Shown piece by piece: positions 51,724 through 61,172 of a stretch of DNA of 64,000 nucleotides; within the stretch, counting starts at the first letter, position 1, and every line of letters begins with the position of its first letter. Origin of the DNA: a bacterium D16-76 (GTDB lineage Bacteria; Bacillota; Clostridia; Oscillospirales; Acutalibacteraceae); contig QZEE01000002.1 in assembly GCA_009917445.1 (NCBI GenBank), forward strand, positions 116,045-180,044, in the 5' to 3' direction. The position numbers were made by a program, and so were the translations under genes. Under the pieces are notes generated by a model that saw only the letters and a program-made list of their open reading frames with translations, ran no database searches and had not been told where the DNA came from.

Positions 51724-52247
51724 TCCATTATCCCTTTTCTTTTTTTCAGCCAAACGACCACACACCACGCCGCCGCATACAGTATCACATATGCCCCCGC
51801 CAGCACAAGGGCGGTGATGTACTTTTGCCGAAGTCCGGCGGTGTAGCTTTCGGCGGTCTGGCCCGGCTCCACGGTGATATAGGAGCGGTCAGCGGGGACG
51901 GACAGCACCCGCCGCTCCACAGCGGCCCCCGCGTCCACGATCTCCTGGCCCCGCTCGCGGGTGAGGGCCTGCTGGCTCCATTGATAGCCGCTCCCGCTGG
52001 TGTCCCGGTAGTAGACCATGTAGGCGGTTTTGGTGGGGTTCATGCGGCGGTCGCGTCCGCTGGCCCCCGTGTTCTGCACCTGGACGGGCAGGACTTGATA
52101 GGGGGAAAAGGTATAAACGCCTTTGTCCTCGTAGCTGTCGGCGGGGAGGATAGCGGCCAGATACTTGATGGAGAGATAGCCCACCGCCGCCGCTAAAATC
52201 AGCAGCATCACCCCCGCCACAAAGACGATTGATTTTAGTTTTGCCAT
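51720..52247 (-). CDS. Membrane protein of the lipoprotein operon
   Basis: 175 aa from ATG 52247 (AGGGGGG upstream). Helices at about 7-30 and 145-165 flank a periplasmic-type loop (SYEDKGVYTFSPYQVLPVQV). It ends in KKRKGIME. Possibly works with the lipoprotein at 50977. Confidence 0.65.
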   Translation of the reverse strand: MAKLKSIVFVAGVMLLILAAAVGYLSIKYLAAILPADSYEDKGVYTFSPYQVLPVQVQNTGASGRDRRMNPTKTAYMVYYRDTSGSGYQWSQQALTRERGQEIVDAGAAVERRVLSVPADRSYITVEPGQTAESYTAGLRQKYITALVLAGAYVILYAAAWCVVVWLKKRKGIME

Positions 52248-52370
52248 AGCTCGCCCCCCTGTCTTGCTGGCTAACATTATACACCGCTCCACCTGTTTTT
52301 TCAATATGCTCATGCCGGATGCTACTGTGTTGATGATGATTTTTGAGCGCCCCAACCGGGGGCCGTTTCC

Positions 52371-52650
52371 CTATTGAATGGCAAGGTTGATGATCTCCAG
52401 CCCCCGCTCCCTGGCATATCTGACGGTGTAGGCCGTCCCGCCGCTCTCCCTGTTGAGGTAGCAGACACACACGCTGCTGTTGTCCACCAGATGGCGGTTG
52501 CGCTCGTGCATACAGCCTCTGGTGTACTGCCGGGACACATAGACCACTTTATCCGCCTGGGCCTTGATGCGCTCGTACTCCGCTATGTCCTCCGGCCTCC
52601 AGCCCCGTGTCTGCGTCAGGCAGGGAAGCCTTCTCTGCGGAGGACGGGGG
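52371..52650 (-). pseudogene. DUF1273/SLOG (YspA-like) protein, 5'-truncated
   Basis: Minus strand reads TRGWRPEDIAEYERIKAQAD, then VYVSRQYTRGCMHERNRHLV, DNSSVCVCYL and GGTAYTVRYA. These match the C-terminal half of DUF1273 Rossmann-like proteins. The N-terminal half is replaced by a tandem repeat and unrelated sequence, so the gene is broken. Confidence 0.7.
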
Positions 52651-52708
52651 TGGTAGTAACGGCAGGCAGGGAAGCTTTCTCTGCGGAGGACGGGGGTGGT
52701 AGTAACGG
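52617..52708. repeat. Tandem repeat, two copies of 46 bp
   Basis: Copies at 52617-52662 and 52663-52708 differ by one base (GAAGCC/GAAGCT). It lies exactly where the DUF1273 gene is truncated. Confidence 0.85.
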
Positions 52709-52716
52709 CAAGCAAT

Positions 52717-52736
52717 GCCCCGGTATATACCGGGGC
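52717..52736. repeat. Perfect 20-bp palindrome
   Basis: GCCCCGGTATATACCGGGGC. It may be a recombination or regulator site, or a small hairpin. Confidence 0.7.
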
Positions 52737-52772
52737 GTGCTTGTTGGTGGCTGACCGCCCCCAAGCCCCCGT

Positions 52773-52804
52773 AAGGACCGGCGCAAATGCGCCGGTCCTT
52801 TTAA
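52773..52804. terminator. Terminator hairpin
   Basis: AAGGACCGGCGCA pairs with TGCGCCGGTCCTT (13 bp, two-base loop), followed by TTAA. Confidence 0.75.
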
Positions 52805-52849
52805 GCCGCCTTCGGCGTCTGCTGTTACCCGCAGGGAGAGAAAAAATCA

Positions 52850-53410
52850 TCACCGCGCCTCCTGCTGGTGGTGGCGATTTTTCTCTTTCTCCGTCACGCC
52901 CAAAATCCGCCCCACGTTGTTTTTGGCGGTGAGCAATTCTATCATTTCCGCCTTTGTCTGCCTATACTGTGAATACTGTTTTCCCTTCTTTGCTTGCAGG
53001 GCGGCGTACTCCTGTTTCAAGGATTGGATGGATGGCAGCTTCGTCAAACCGAGGGAATTAAAATAACGCTTCGCCTCTTTACAATCTTCAATCTCTCTGC
53101 TATGCTGTTCGTAAAACTTGGCCTGTTTCCGGCCTGTCAGTTTTCGATATTGGGCATAGACCTCGCGGGTCTTGGAGTACGTTCCGATGTGCCGTTGCAA
53201 TTCGGAAATGTCCTTCATTCTTTGTTCAGCAGCTTTTATCTGATCGCTCAAATCGCTGAATTTCTGTGAGGCCGCATCACAGGCTTTCTCCAATTCTCCA
53301 AAATCAGTCAGACCCTTTTCCTGCAAGTAGATGAGTGTCTTTGCCATCTCCTTGAGATTGAAAATCTTCGCCCAATGTTCAAACCCAGGGGAACTGATAG
53401 ATAAGAATTG
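52850..53410 (-). pseudogene. C-terminal part of an ICE relaxase (MobA/L type)
   Basis: Minus strand: SSPGFEHWAKIFNLKEMAKT, then helical text ELEKACDAASQKFSDLSDQI and SREIEDCKEAKRYFNSLGL. This is the coiled end of relaxases from Firmicutes conjugative elements. The N-terminal nuclease domain is missing: the frame merges into other DNA at about 53,410. Confidence 0.65.
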
Positions 53411-53493
53411 AAATCAGCCTGCGCTTATGGTATGATTGCACCAGCATGAGTATTGTAAGCGCGGGTTGTTTCATGATTGAAGGAGGTAACATT

Positions 53494-54029
53494 TTGAAAC
53501 AACCGCAATATAACACCGCGCTTTATATGGGAAAATCGCTGCCGCCCTGAATGAGAAAGGGATTCTCCCTCCCCGCTGGTACTGGGCGGTCCATTACGGA
53601 AATGGCAGCTGCAAGTATTCCCGGCTGTGGACTTACGCAACCGTCCGAAGCCTTCTGAACGATGATATTTATGTCGGTACGCTCACACAGAACTGCACCG
53701 GTTCCCGTTCCTATAAAGACAAGACCATGATAAGGAAACCGGAATCGGAATGGATTTCCCATGAGGGCGCGCACGAGGCAATTATCGGGCCGGAGCTGTG
53801 GGAGGCTGTCCAGAAAATCAATCAGGCGGCGAAACAGATTTCCGCTAACAATACGCCGCCCCAAGCATCTCTGTTTACCGGAAAGCTGGTCTGCGCGGAC
53901 TGCGGGCATCCTCTGGTTGCCGCCCGCGAAACACAGCGCCGGAAAAACGGAACTGTCAAGCACTATACTTCTTATTTTTGCTCCCGGTTTGCCACTACCG
54001 GACACAGCATCTGCTCCTGGCACCGGATT
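53494..54029 (+). pseudogene. Large serine recombinase with internal deletion and truncated end
   Basis: A TTG start with GGAGG gives MKQPQYNTALYM, the usual N-terminus. Then the frame changes after about 16 residues to KIAAALNEKGILPPRWYWAV, which is the recombinase domain, followed by DIYVGTLTQNCTGSRSYKDK and a zinc ribbon (VCADCGHPLV, CSRF). The catalytic serine domain is deleted. The 3' part ends where an IS5-family fragment begins (about 54,029). Confidence 0.8.
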
Positions 54030-54391
54030 TTTGAGATCAGCCATTCATAATCTGGTTCGTCGATCAGAATTTCCAAGAGCTTTTCCCAAACACCTTTTCT
54101 GCGCCAACGGATGAACCTCTGATGAACACTGCCCCACTTCCCGTAATCGGGAGGCTAATCTCGCCAGGGCGCTCCGGTCCGCAATACCCAAAACACCGCA
54201 TTGATAAATCGGCGGTTATCCTGGGCGATCCCGCCCCACTGGCCTCGTTGTCCCGGCAAATGGGGTTCCAGCAACGACCACACCTGATCGCTTATATCGT
54301 GTCTGTGATAAGAAGTATCCATCTTTTCCTCTCCTGTCTTTTTTGATGCTTCCATTCTATCACTATTTTACTGCTTTGTGTAGACGCTGTT
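54029..54391 (-). mobile_element. IS5-family (IS427-type) remnant
   Basis: Minus strand ORF starts MDTSYHRHDISDQVWSLLEP, almost the same as the intact element at 62,477-63,329. It is cut at about residue 90 and carries a stop after GAPWRD. The terminal repeat GTAGACGCTGTT is at 54380-54391. Confidence 0.85.
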
Positions 54392-54437
54392 TAGGAACCA
54401 GAGAGGCAGCAAGCCTTCTCGGAAAGGAGGAGCGGAC

Positions 54438-54623
54438 ATGGATACCGTCCAGCACAGGCCACCCGGCGGGGACGCACCCGATGAGGAGCTTATCGACACC
54501 CTCATCGCCATCAGCGTTGTTGCTAAGCGGCTGGCTGAAAAACTCAGGAAACAGTTGGAAAAAGCCTTCCGTCCCCGCTGTGAACGGGGACAGAAGGCAG
54601 GAAAACGGAGAATCACATTATGA
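54438..54623 (+). CDS. Small phage-type protein upstream of the replication genes
   Basis: 61 aa after AAAGGAGGAG. Helical, basic end (RPRCERGQKAGKRRITL). It overlaps the next gene by four bases. Typical phage accessory protein, function unknown. Confidence 0.6.
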   Translation: MDTVQHRPPGGDAPDEELIDTLIAISVVAKRLAEKLRKQLEKAFRPRCERGQKAGKRRITL

Positions 54624-54973
54624 GTAAGATGAGCGAACTGTCGCAGGCACTCGACGAGCTGGTTGCCTGCGGCGAAGGGCTGATCAGAACGGTAAACTCC
54701 ATCCGCGAGATGTTCACGGGTGAGCTGGAGCCGAAGCACCAGCCCGAACCCGTATCTGAGCCACCCAGGGAGGAAGCGTCCGCAGCACCTCCGGTGGAAC
54801 AGCCGAAGAGATACACCTTCGCGGAGGTCAGGAAGGCGTTCTCGGCTAAGTCCCACGCCGGATACACCGAGCAGGTCAAGACCCTCATCACCAGCTACGG
54901 CGCGGACAAACTCTCCACCGTGAAAGAGGGGGACTATCCCAGGCTGATGGCGGATTTGGAGGCAATCGTATGA
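54620..54973 (+). CDS. Phage protein with proline-rich linker
   Basis: 117 aa. N-terminal helix, a proline-rich stretch (HQPEPVSEPPREEASAAPP) and a compact C-terminus (RYTFAEVRKAFSAKSHAGYT). Often found before DUF2800 genes in Clostridia prophages. Coupled to both neighbours. Confidence 0.65.
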   Translation: MSKMSELSQALDELVACGEGLIRTVNSIREMFTGELEPKHQPEPVSEPPREEASAAPPVEQPKRYTFAEVRKAFSAKSHAGYTEQVKTLITSYGADKLSTVKEGDYPRLMADLEAIV

Positions 54974-56124
54974 GCGCCCATTCCATCTTCTCGCCGTCCG
55001 CCAGCCACCGCGTCCTGAACTGTCCGCCCAGCCTAATGCTGTGCGCCAGAGTCGCAGATCAGTCCAGCCCCTACGCCACCGAAGGCACCAGCGCCCACGA
55101 ATTGTGCGCCTTTCTCGTGGAGAAAGCCCTGGGTCGGAAAGTGAAGAATCCGACTGAGAACCTCGACTACTACAATGCCGAGATGCAGTCCTGCGCCGAG
55201 GGGTACGCTTCCTTTGTAATGGAGGAGTACGAAAAGGCGAAGGCCGTTTGCCCGGATGCCGAGGTCATGGTGGAGCAACGTGTGGACATCTCCCGCTGGG
55301 TCCCCGGCTGCGGCGGCACCGCCGACTGCATCATCCTTTCGGACGGCGCGGTCGAGGTGGTCGACTACAAGCAGGGGGTTGGCGTCCCGGTCAGCGCCAC
55401 CTCCGAAGAATTCGGAGGGAACCCGCAGCTCATGTGCTACTGTCTGGGCGTGCTGGAGATGTTTGGCGTCCCGGTCGAGAAGCACGGCGTCAACGCCCAC
55501 CTCCGGCAGAAGGGCAAAGTCGCAGAATTGGCCCTCGGCTACGGCGGCTCCGTTGGTGCCCTCAAGGCGATGGGCGCTTTGGAAATGGGGCTGTCCGAAG
55601 AGGAGCTTCTGCCTCTGGTCACATCTTGGCGGGAAGCGAACCCCCATGTGACGAGATTTTGGTGGGATGTCGATGCCGCCGTGAAAAAGGCGGTCATGTA
55701 CAAAACCTCGGTCGGGTCCCACGGCTTCCGTTTCTACTTCCAGAGCGGGATGCTGTTCATCGACCTGCCGTCCGGCAGGAGGCTCTCCTACGTCAAGCCC
55801 CGCATCGGCGTGAACCGCTTTGGCTCTGAGAACGTGACCTACGAAGGCATTAACCTGGGGAAGTGGACCCGGCTGGAAACCTACGGGCCGAAAGTCACGG
55901 AAAATCTGGTGCAGGCCGTGTCCAGGGACATCCTGGCATACGCCATGAAAACCCTCCGGCACTGCTTCATCGTGAGCAGTGTTCACGACGAGCTTATCAT
56001 CGAGTGCAGCCCCGATGTGTCCCTGCAGGCGGTCTGCGACCAGATGGGCAGGACGCCGCCGTGGCTGCCAGACATCGAACTGCGGGCTGATGGGTACGAG
56101 TGTCAGTTCTACAAGAAAGAATGA
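54970..56124 (+). CDS. Chimera: DUF2800 nuclease-like N-terminus fused to the C-terminus of phage DNA polymerase I
   Basis: 384 aa in one unbroken frame. Residues 1 to about 170 are DUF2800 (FSPSASHRVLNCPPSLMLCA, HELCAFLVEKAL, VVDYKQGVGVPV), a RecB/Cas4-like fold. From about residue 180 the sequence is a DNA polymerase I palm/fingers end: RQKGKVAELALGYGGSVGAL, LVTSWREANP, then motif C HDELIIEC near residue 337. In prophages these two genes are usually separated by DUF2815 and more, so a deletion joined them. The polymerase lacks most of the palm and the fingers. Probably non-functional as a polymerase. Confidence 0.8.
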   Translation: MSAHSIFSPSASHRVLNCPPSLMLCARVADQSSPYATEGTSAHELCAFLVEKALGRKVKNPTENLDYYNAEMQSCAEGYASFVMEEYEKAKAVCPDAEVMVEQRVDISRWVPGCGGTADCIILSDGAVEVVDYKQGVGVPVSATSEEFGGNPQLMCYCLGVLEMFGVPVEKHGVNAHLRQKGKVAELALGYGGSVGALKAMGALEMGLSEEELLPLVTSWREANPHVTRFWWDVDAAVKKAVMYKTSVGSHGFRFYFQSGMLFIDLPSGRRLSYVKPRIGVNRFGSENVTYEGINLGKWTRLETYGPKVTENLVQAVSRDILAYAMKTLRHCFIVSSVHDELIIECSPDVSLQAVCDQMGRTPPWLPDIELRADGYECQFYKKE

Positions 56125-56129
56125 AAAAC

Positions 56130-56167
56130 GGAAGTCGGCTCCAAATGATGCCGACTTCCATTTTTTG
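56130..56167 (+). terminator. Terminator after the chimera
   Basis: GGAAGTCGGC ... GCCGACTTCC followed by ATTTTTT. Confidence 0.9.
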
Positions 56168-56198
56168 ATGATTATTCCTGTATATATGAAGATTAATC

Positions 56199-56228
56199 TT
56201 GACTACAGCCTTTGCTATGTGGTAAAAT
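56199..56228 (+). promoter_or_regulatory. Promoter of the defence operon
   Basis: TTGACT at 56199-56204, 18-base spacer, TAAAAT at 56223-56228. It lies about 60 bases before the XRE start codon. Confidence 0.75.
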
Positions 56229-56290
56229 AATACTGTTAGTTTATGATTTTATCTGCACACAGCATGGTCAATTTTAGGGGGATGCCGGCT

Positions 56291-56506
56291 ATGGCCGTCA
56301 GCTATAAAAAACTTTGGAAGCTGTTAATTGACAAGGATATGAAGAAAAAGGATTTGCAAGCATTGGCTGGCATCAGCTGGGCATCTGTCACAAAGATGTC
56401 TAAGGGCGAAAATGTTAGCATGGAAGTTCTTCTCAAAGTATGCAAAGCTCTAAACTGCAATATTGGCGATATTATGGATGTTATGCTGATCCCTGAGGAG
56501 GAATGA
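56291..56506 (+). CDS. XRE-family regulator of the defence operon
   Basis: 71 aa, ATG 56291 after GGGGG. Helix-turn-helix of the Cro/C1 type: LWKLLIDKDMKKKDLQALAG, SWASVTKMSKGENVSMEVL. Similar small proteins regulate restriction-modification genes (controller proteins). It overlaps the next gene by four bases. Confidence 0.85.
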   Translation: MAVSYKKLWKLLIDKDMKKKDLQALAGISWASVTKMSKGENVSMEVLLKVCKALNCNIGDIMDVMLIPEEE

Positions 56507-59500
56507 GTTTGGAGTATGAGTTTCACCCGGATGAGGCTATGCGAACTCAGCTGTCTGAGCGTGTAGCACTGTATGCGACAAGGTTCGCTGAATATAATCG
56601 CCCGACCTACAATGAAACAGAGGTGAGGGTGGATTTTGTCAACCCCTTCTTTAAATTGCTCGGGTGGGATGTTGACAACGAAACCGGCTTGCCCCAGCAT
56701 TTGCGAGAGGTAACCCACGAGGCAACAGTTATCGTAGAGGAAGACGGACACCAACGTAGCAAAAAACCGGACTATTCGTTTCGTGTCGGTACAGAGCCTC
56801 TGTTCTATCTTGAAACAAAGAAACCTTCAGTCAATATAGCAACAAACAATGCCCCGGCATTTCAGTTGCGCCGTTATGGGTGGAGTGGCAACCTTAAAGT
56901 TTCCGTTCTCACGAATTATACCGACCTCTATATCTATGATTGCACAGTACGCCCTGTCGAGACAGATGACATTCATGTGGCAATGATTGCACACTACTCT
57001 TACACCGAGTATGAAGAAAAGTTTGATGAGATTTATTCTCTGCTTTCAAAGGAAGCTGTCCTTTCTGGCACCTTTGCACAACGCTTTGAGAATCTAACGG
57101 GCGTATTTCGGCATGAGCCTTTTGATGAGTATTTTTTGAAACAGATTCAAACTTGGCGTCAGAGCCTTGGTGCTGATATACAAAGTAACAATCCTGCCAT
57201 CGGCGATGAAACATTGAATATCAGCGTCCAACGCATTTTGAACAGAATTATATTCTTGCGTATTTGTGAAGATCGCAGCTTTGAGCAGTATGAAACGCTT
57301 AAGCAAATTCAAACTTATGAGGAGCTGAAGCAGCTGTTTATTTCCGCTGACTGCAAATACGACTCCGGCTTATTTGAAATACTGGAAGAAGATCAGGTTA
57401 CTGTTTCTGATTCTGTCCTGTTGGATATTTTCCGGAGTCTGTACTATCCCAACAATTCATATGAATTCAGCGTGGTTGACCCCTTTATCATTGGCCAAAT
57501 TTACGAACTGTTCCTCGACGAGAAGCTCAGCGTATCTGCTGATGGAACTGTTATTGCAGTGCAGAAACCGGAGGCGGTTGATTCCCAGGGAGCTGTGAAC
57601 ACACCGAAGAATGTGACGGACATCATTGTTGAGCAAACCCTGGCAGAGATTATAGACGGAAAAACCCCCTCTGAGCTGCAGAATGTTCGAGTTGCGGACA
57701 TTTGTTGTGGCTCTGGGAACTTTCTTCTTTCCGCCTTTGAGTACATCGTCAATTATCATATTGACTGGCTTGTGAAGAAGGAGGTAGAAAGTGCCTGCCG
57801 TGACGGACGATTAATCAGTGTGCCCGGAAGCGATACCTACCGGCTCTCATATGCCATGCGGCGGAATATTCTCTCAAAAAATATTTGGGGTGTCGATATC
57901 GACCCTCTGGCGGTAGAGGTCACAAAATTCAGCCTTTTCCTAAAGTTGCTGGAAAACACCAGCAGTGAAGAAGTCAAAGCCTTTGTTAGAGACAGTTCCG
58001 AATGCGTTCTCCCTCAGCTGAACGACAACATCAAGAATGGAAACAGCCTCGTTGGATCTGCCTATGCCCTATACGATCCGCAGGTCTTTGAACGTGATGG
58101 AGCCTTGGAGCAGATTAAGATGTTCGACTGGCAGGCTGAATTCAATATGGACAGCTTTGACGCCATCGTTGGTAATCCTCCTTATATCCGAGTCCAGAAC
58201 ATGGTCCACTACTCTCTGCGGGAATATGGCTTCTATAAGAGTGAACATTCAGGGTATCAGACCGCGAGCTCTGATCTTCTGGATAAATATTATCTCTTTA
58301 TCGAACGTGCATGGCAACTGCTGAAGGCTGGTGGTGCTGTCGGCTATGTGGTACCGCATAAGTTCATGAACATCATGTCCGGTCAGGAATTACGCCACTT
58401 TCTCTCCTCGAACGGGAGCGTACAAAAGATCATCCACTTCGGGACACATCAGGTCTTCAAGAACAGAAGCACCTACACTTGTATTCTTATCCTCGGAAAG
58501 CCCGCCAAATCCTCGTATGAGATCTCCTTTGTGCAGGACTGGAATCGCTTTCTATTCGATCACAAAACGGAGTATGAAACCTACCCGTCAGGAACACTTG
58601 GAGCTGCACCTTGGACTTTTATTCCTGCCCAGATCAAAGACCGGCTTGGCGCAGTAAATGATAGATGTAGTCCTCTTGATGACCTGGCTCGTATCTTTGT
58701 CGGCGTACAAACCAGCAATGATAAAGTGTACATCATAACGGCCACGAGCGAGGATGATGGCTATATCTATTTCAATGACAAAAATGGCATTCAGCACAAA
58801 GCAGAAAAAAGTATCCTCCGTAAAAGTATCTATGATGCACGGCTGAAAAAATATCAGACTATCATACCGAATAGCTACATTATTTTTCCTTACCGAAACG
58901 TCGATGGGAAACCGCATCTGATTGATATTGACATTATGCGGTCTGAGTATCCGTGCGCATTTGAATACCTGTGTGCCTTTAGGGAAGAGCTGGATCAGCG
59001 GAACATGAAGCGCACAGAAAGCACATGGTATGCTTACGGTCGTAGCCAGAGTCTTACTCGTTTTATCAGCGGCGAACACCTAATCTGGCCGGTACTTTCT
59101 TTGGACTCCAACTACATTTACGATAATGACCTGACAGTCTTTACAGGCGGTGGAAACGGACCGTTCTATGGAATCGAGATGAAACCTGGCACTGGGGAAT
59201 CAATATTCTATGTCCAGGCTGTATTGAACCACTGGCTGATGGAGTTCCTTGTCCGGAAAAGCGCCAGCACCTTCAGAGGAGGTTATTATTCCCACGGAAG
59301 GCAGTTCGTAGCGGAGCTTCCGATCTTCAGAATTGATTTTTCAGATGAAGGTCAGAAAGCGATTCACGACAGCATTGTGGAGCAGGTTCACTTACTTGAA
59401 AGGCTGAATCTTCGAATGAATGAAGCGCAAAATTCATCCACTAAGAAAGCTCTTGAACGTGCGATTGTAACAGCTGGCAGCTCACTGTCAGATATGATTG

Positions 59501-59556
59501 ACTCCATCTACGGGGTTGAGGGGATGCGGGTGGTGGAACCAAATGAAGGCAATTGA
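56503..59556 (+). CDS. Type IIG-like restriction enzyme/methyltransferase (Eco57I-type)
   Basis: 1,017 aa. N-terminal ~200 residues carry a PD-(D/E)xK-like nuclease (KKPDYSF ... FYLETKKPSV). A long helical linker follows. The methylase core has the SAM motif VADICCGSGNFLLSA near residue 405 and catalytic NPPYIRVQ near residue 560. The rest (DRLGAVNDRCSPLDDLARIF) is a TaqI-like target-recognition domain. Such enzymes cut and methylate within one chain. The gene overlaps the second methylase by 14 bases. Confidence 0.88.
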   Translation: MSLEYEFHPDEAMRTQLSERVALYATRFAEYNRPTYNETEVRVDFVNPFFKLLGWDVDNETGLPQHLREVTHEATVIVEEDGHQRSKKPDYSFRVGTEPLFYLETKKPSVNIATNNAPAFQLRRYGWSGNLKVSVLTNYTDLYIYDCTVRPVETDDIHVAMIAHYSYTEYEEKFDEIYSLLSKEAVLSGTFAQRFENLTGVFRHEPFDEYFLKQIQTWRQSLGADIQSNNPAIGDETLNISVQRILNRIIFLRICEDRSFEQYETLKQIQTYEELKQLFISADCKYDSGLFEILEEDQVTVSDSVLLDIFRSLYYPNNSYEFSVVDPFIIGQIYELFLDEKLSVSADGTVIAVQKPEAVDSQGAVNTPKNVTDIIVEQTLAEIIDGKTPSELQNVRVADICCGSGNFLLSAFEYIVNYHIDWLVKKEVESACRDGRLISVPGSDTYRLSYAMRRNILSKNIWGVDIDPLAVEVTKFSLFLKLLENTSSEEVKAFVRDSSECVLPQLNDNIKNGNSLVGSAYALYDPQVFERDGALEQIKMFDWQAEFNMDSFDAIVGNPPYIRVQNMVHYSLREYGFYKSEHSGYQTASSDLLDKYYLFIERAWQLLKAGGAVGYVVPHKFMNIMSGQELRHFLSSNGSVQKIIHFGTHQVFKNRSTYTCILILGKPAKSSYEISFVQDWNRFLFDHKTEYETYPSGTLGAAPWTFIPAQIKDRLGAVNDRCSPLDDLARIFVGVQTSNDKVYIITATSEDDGYIYFNDKNGIQHKAEKSILRKSIYDARLKKYQTIIPNSYIIFPYRNVDGKPHLIDIDIMRSEYPCAFEYLCAFREELDQRNMKRTESTWYAYGRSQSLTRFISGEHLIWPVLSLDSNYIYDNDLTVFTGGGNGPFYGIEMKPGTGESIFYVQAVLNHWLMEFLVRKSASTFRGGYYSHGRQFVAELPIFRIDFSDEGQKAIHDSIVEQVHLLERLNLRMNEAQNSSTKKALERAIVTAGSSLSDMIDSIYGVEGMRVVEPNEGN

Positions 59557-61156
59557 TGGCTATGATAAACTTCGTGGTGGGTATTACACTCCCGCAGATA
59601 TCGCAGATTTTATAGTTAAATGGGCCGTGAGAAACGCTGATGATCGCATTCTTGAACCAAGCTGTGGCGATGGTAGCTTTATGGCAGCCGTAAGAAAACA
59701 CAGCATACAAAATGGCTTTGAAAATGCAAATCATGTGCTTGGTGTGGAGCTCGAATCCACTGAAGCGCAGAAAGCTGCCCAATATGGATATGACATTGTC
59801 AACGATGACTTCTTTACCTATTACCTCCAGAATATTGAAGGTGGGCGTACCTTTGACATTATCGTAGGAAATCCGCCTTTTATTCGATACCAGAATTTTG
59901 ATGAGAAATATCGGGTTGTAGCTTTTGATCTCATGAAAAAGCATGGTTTCCATCCGAACCGACTCACAAATATCTGGATGCCATTTCTATTGCTCTCTTG
60001 TGAGGCGCTCAGTTCCAATGGGCGAATCGGAATGGTTATCCCGGCAGAATTATTCCAGGTTGATTATGCGGCTGAAGCCCGAAACTACCTCAGTTCTCAT
60101 TTCGAACAGTTGACGTTGGTGGCCTTTAAGCGACTGGTATTCGATGACATTCAGCAAGAGGTTGTACTGCTTCTTGGGGAGAAAACATCCGTGCGAAAAG
60201 GTATCCGTGTAGTCGAGCTTGACGGACTGGACGAACTGAATGGATGTGGCATTTCTTGCCTTGATCGAGCTGAGCCCAAGGACCTTGACCATAACAGCGA
60301 CAAATGGGTAAAATACTACCTGACGAACGAGGAACTGCAGCTACTTCAGATTCTGAATACAGATCCCCAGATCTCCACTGCCACAGACTTGTACGATGTA
60401 AATGTTGGCCTTGTGAGTGGTGAGAATAGTTTCTTCCTCTCTGACTGGAAAAATGTTGTGAATCACGGGCTTCAGAATGATATGAAGCCAATCATCAGCC
60501 GAGCGGAGCAGGTCAAGGGAGTATACCTTTCGGAAACGGAATACCAGACCCTGCGTGAAGATGGAAAGCGCGTCTCTATCTTCATGCCAGGAGACTTACC
60601 TATGGAGGAGCTCAGCAATAGTGCTCAGGACTATATTGCCTGGGGTGAAGGCCAAGGATTCAACAAGAATTACAAGTGCCGTATACGGAAACGTTGGTAT
60701 GTCGTTCCAACTTCATGGACTGCAGATGCTTTTCTGATTCGACAGGCAAATCTATATCCCAAAATGATTCTTAATCCAACGGGTACTCTCGTCACGGACA
60801 CGCTTCACAAAGTCCGCTTCCATGACGGCATCAAGGGTGAGGCTGTCGCTTCTGCCTTCCTCAATACATATACTCTCGCACTGAGCGAAACCCTAGGCAG
60901 GAGCTATGGCGGCGGTGTTCTAACGTTTGAGCCGGGTGAAATGCGACGGATGCGTATCCCTATGAAGAATGCGGATAGGCTGGATATTCACAAAATTGAC
61001 ACGCTTCAGAGAAGCGGACAATATGAAGATATACTCGCATACACCGACCAGCATTTGCTCCACGATGGTCTTGGGTTAAGCAGGCATGATGTTGTGCTAC
61101 TGCACTCCATCTGGAATAAGATGCGAGATCGGCGCTTGTCGAGAAAGCAAAACTGA
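59543..61156 (+). CDS. Second N6-adenine methyltransferase, Eco57I/TaqI-type
   Basis: 537 aa. Starts MKAIDGYDKLRGGYYTPADI. SAM motif LEPSCGDGSFMAA near residue 34 and catalytic NPPFIRYQN near residue 111. C-terminal recognition domain (NLYPKMILNPTGTLVTDT). It probably methylates the other strand of the asymmetric target recognised by the upstream enzyme. Close coupling supports a joint system. Confidence 0.88.
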   Translation: MKAIDGYDKLRGGYYTPADIADFIVKWAVRNADDRILEPSCGDGSFMAAVRKHSIQNGFENANHVLGVELESTEAQKAAQYGYDIVNDDFFTYYLQNIEGGRTFDIIVGNPPFIRYQNFDEKYRVVAFDLMKKHGFHPNRLTNIWMPFLLLSCEALSSNGRIGMVIPAELFQVDYAAEARNYLSSHFEQLTLVAFKRLVFDDIQQEVVLLLGEKTSVRKGIRVVELDGLDELNGCGISCLDRAEPKDLDHNSDKWVKYYLTNEELQLLQILNTDPQISTATDLYDVNVGLVSGENSFFLSDWKNVVNHGLQNDMKPIISRAEQVKGVYLSETEYQTLREDGKRVSIFMPGDLPMEELSNSAQDYIAWGEGQGFNKNYKCRIRKRWYVVPTSWTADAFLIRQANLYPKMILNPTGTLVTDTLHKVRFHDGIKGEAVASAFLNTYTLALSETLGRSYGGGVLTFEPGEMRRMRIPMKNADRLDIHKIDTLQRSGQYEDILAYTDQHLLHDGLGLSRHDVVLLHSIWNKMRDRRLSRKQN

Positions 61157-61172
61157 ACGGAGAGAAGGACAT

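Noticed and set aside
51000..52600. CRISPR-like array from repeated stretches
   Set aside because: Only two adjacent 46-bp units and no spacers; no cas gene.
55033..55986. 317-codon - strand frame inside the DUF2800/PolA chimera
   Set aside because: Only a shadow; the plus frame contains both protein families.
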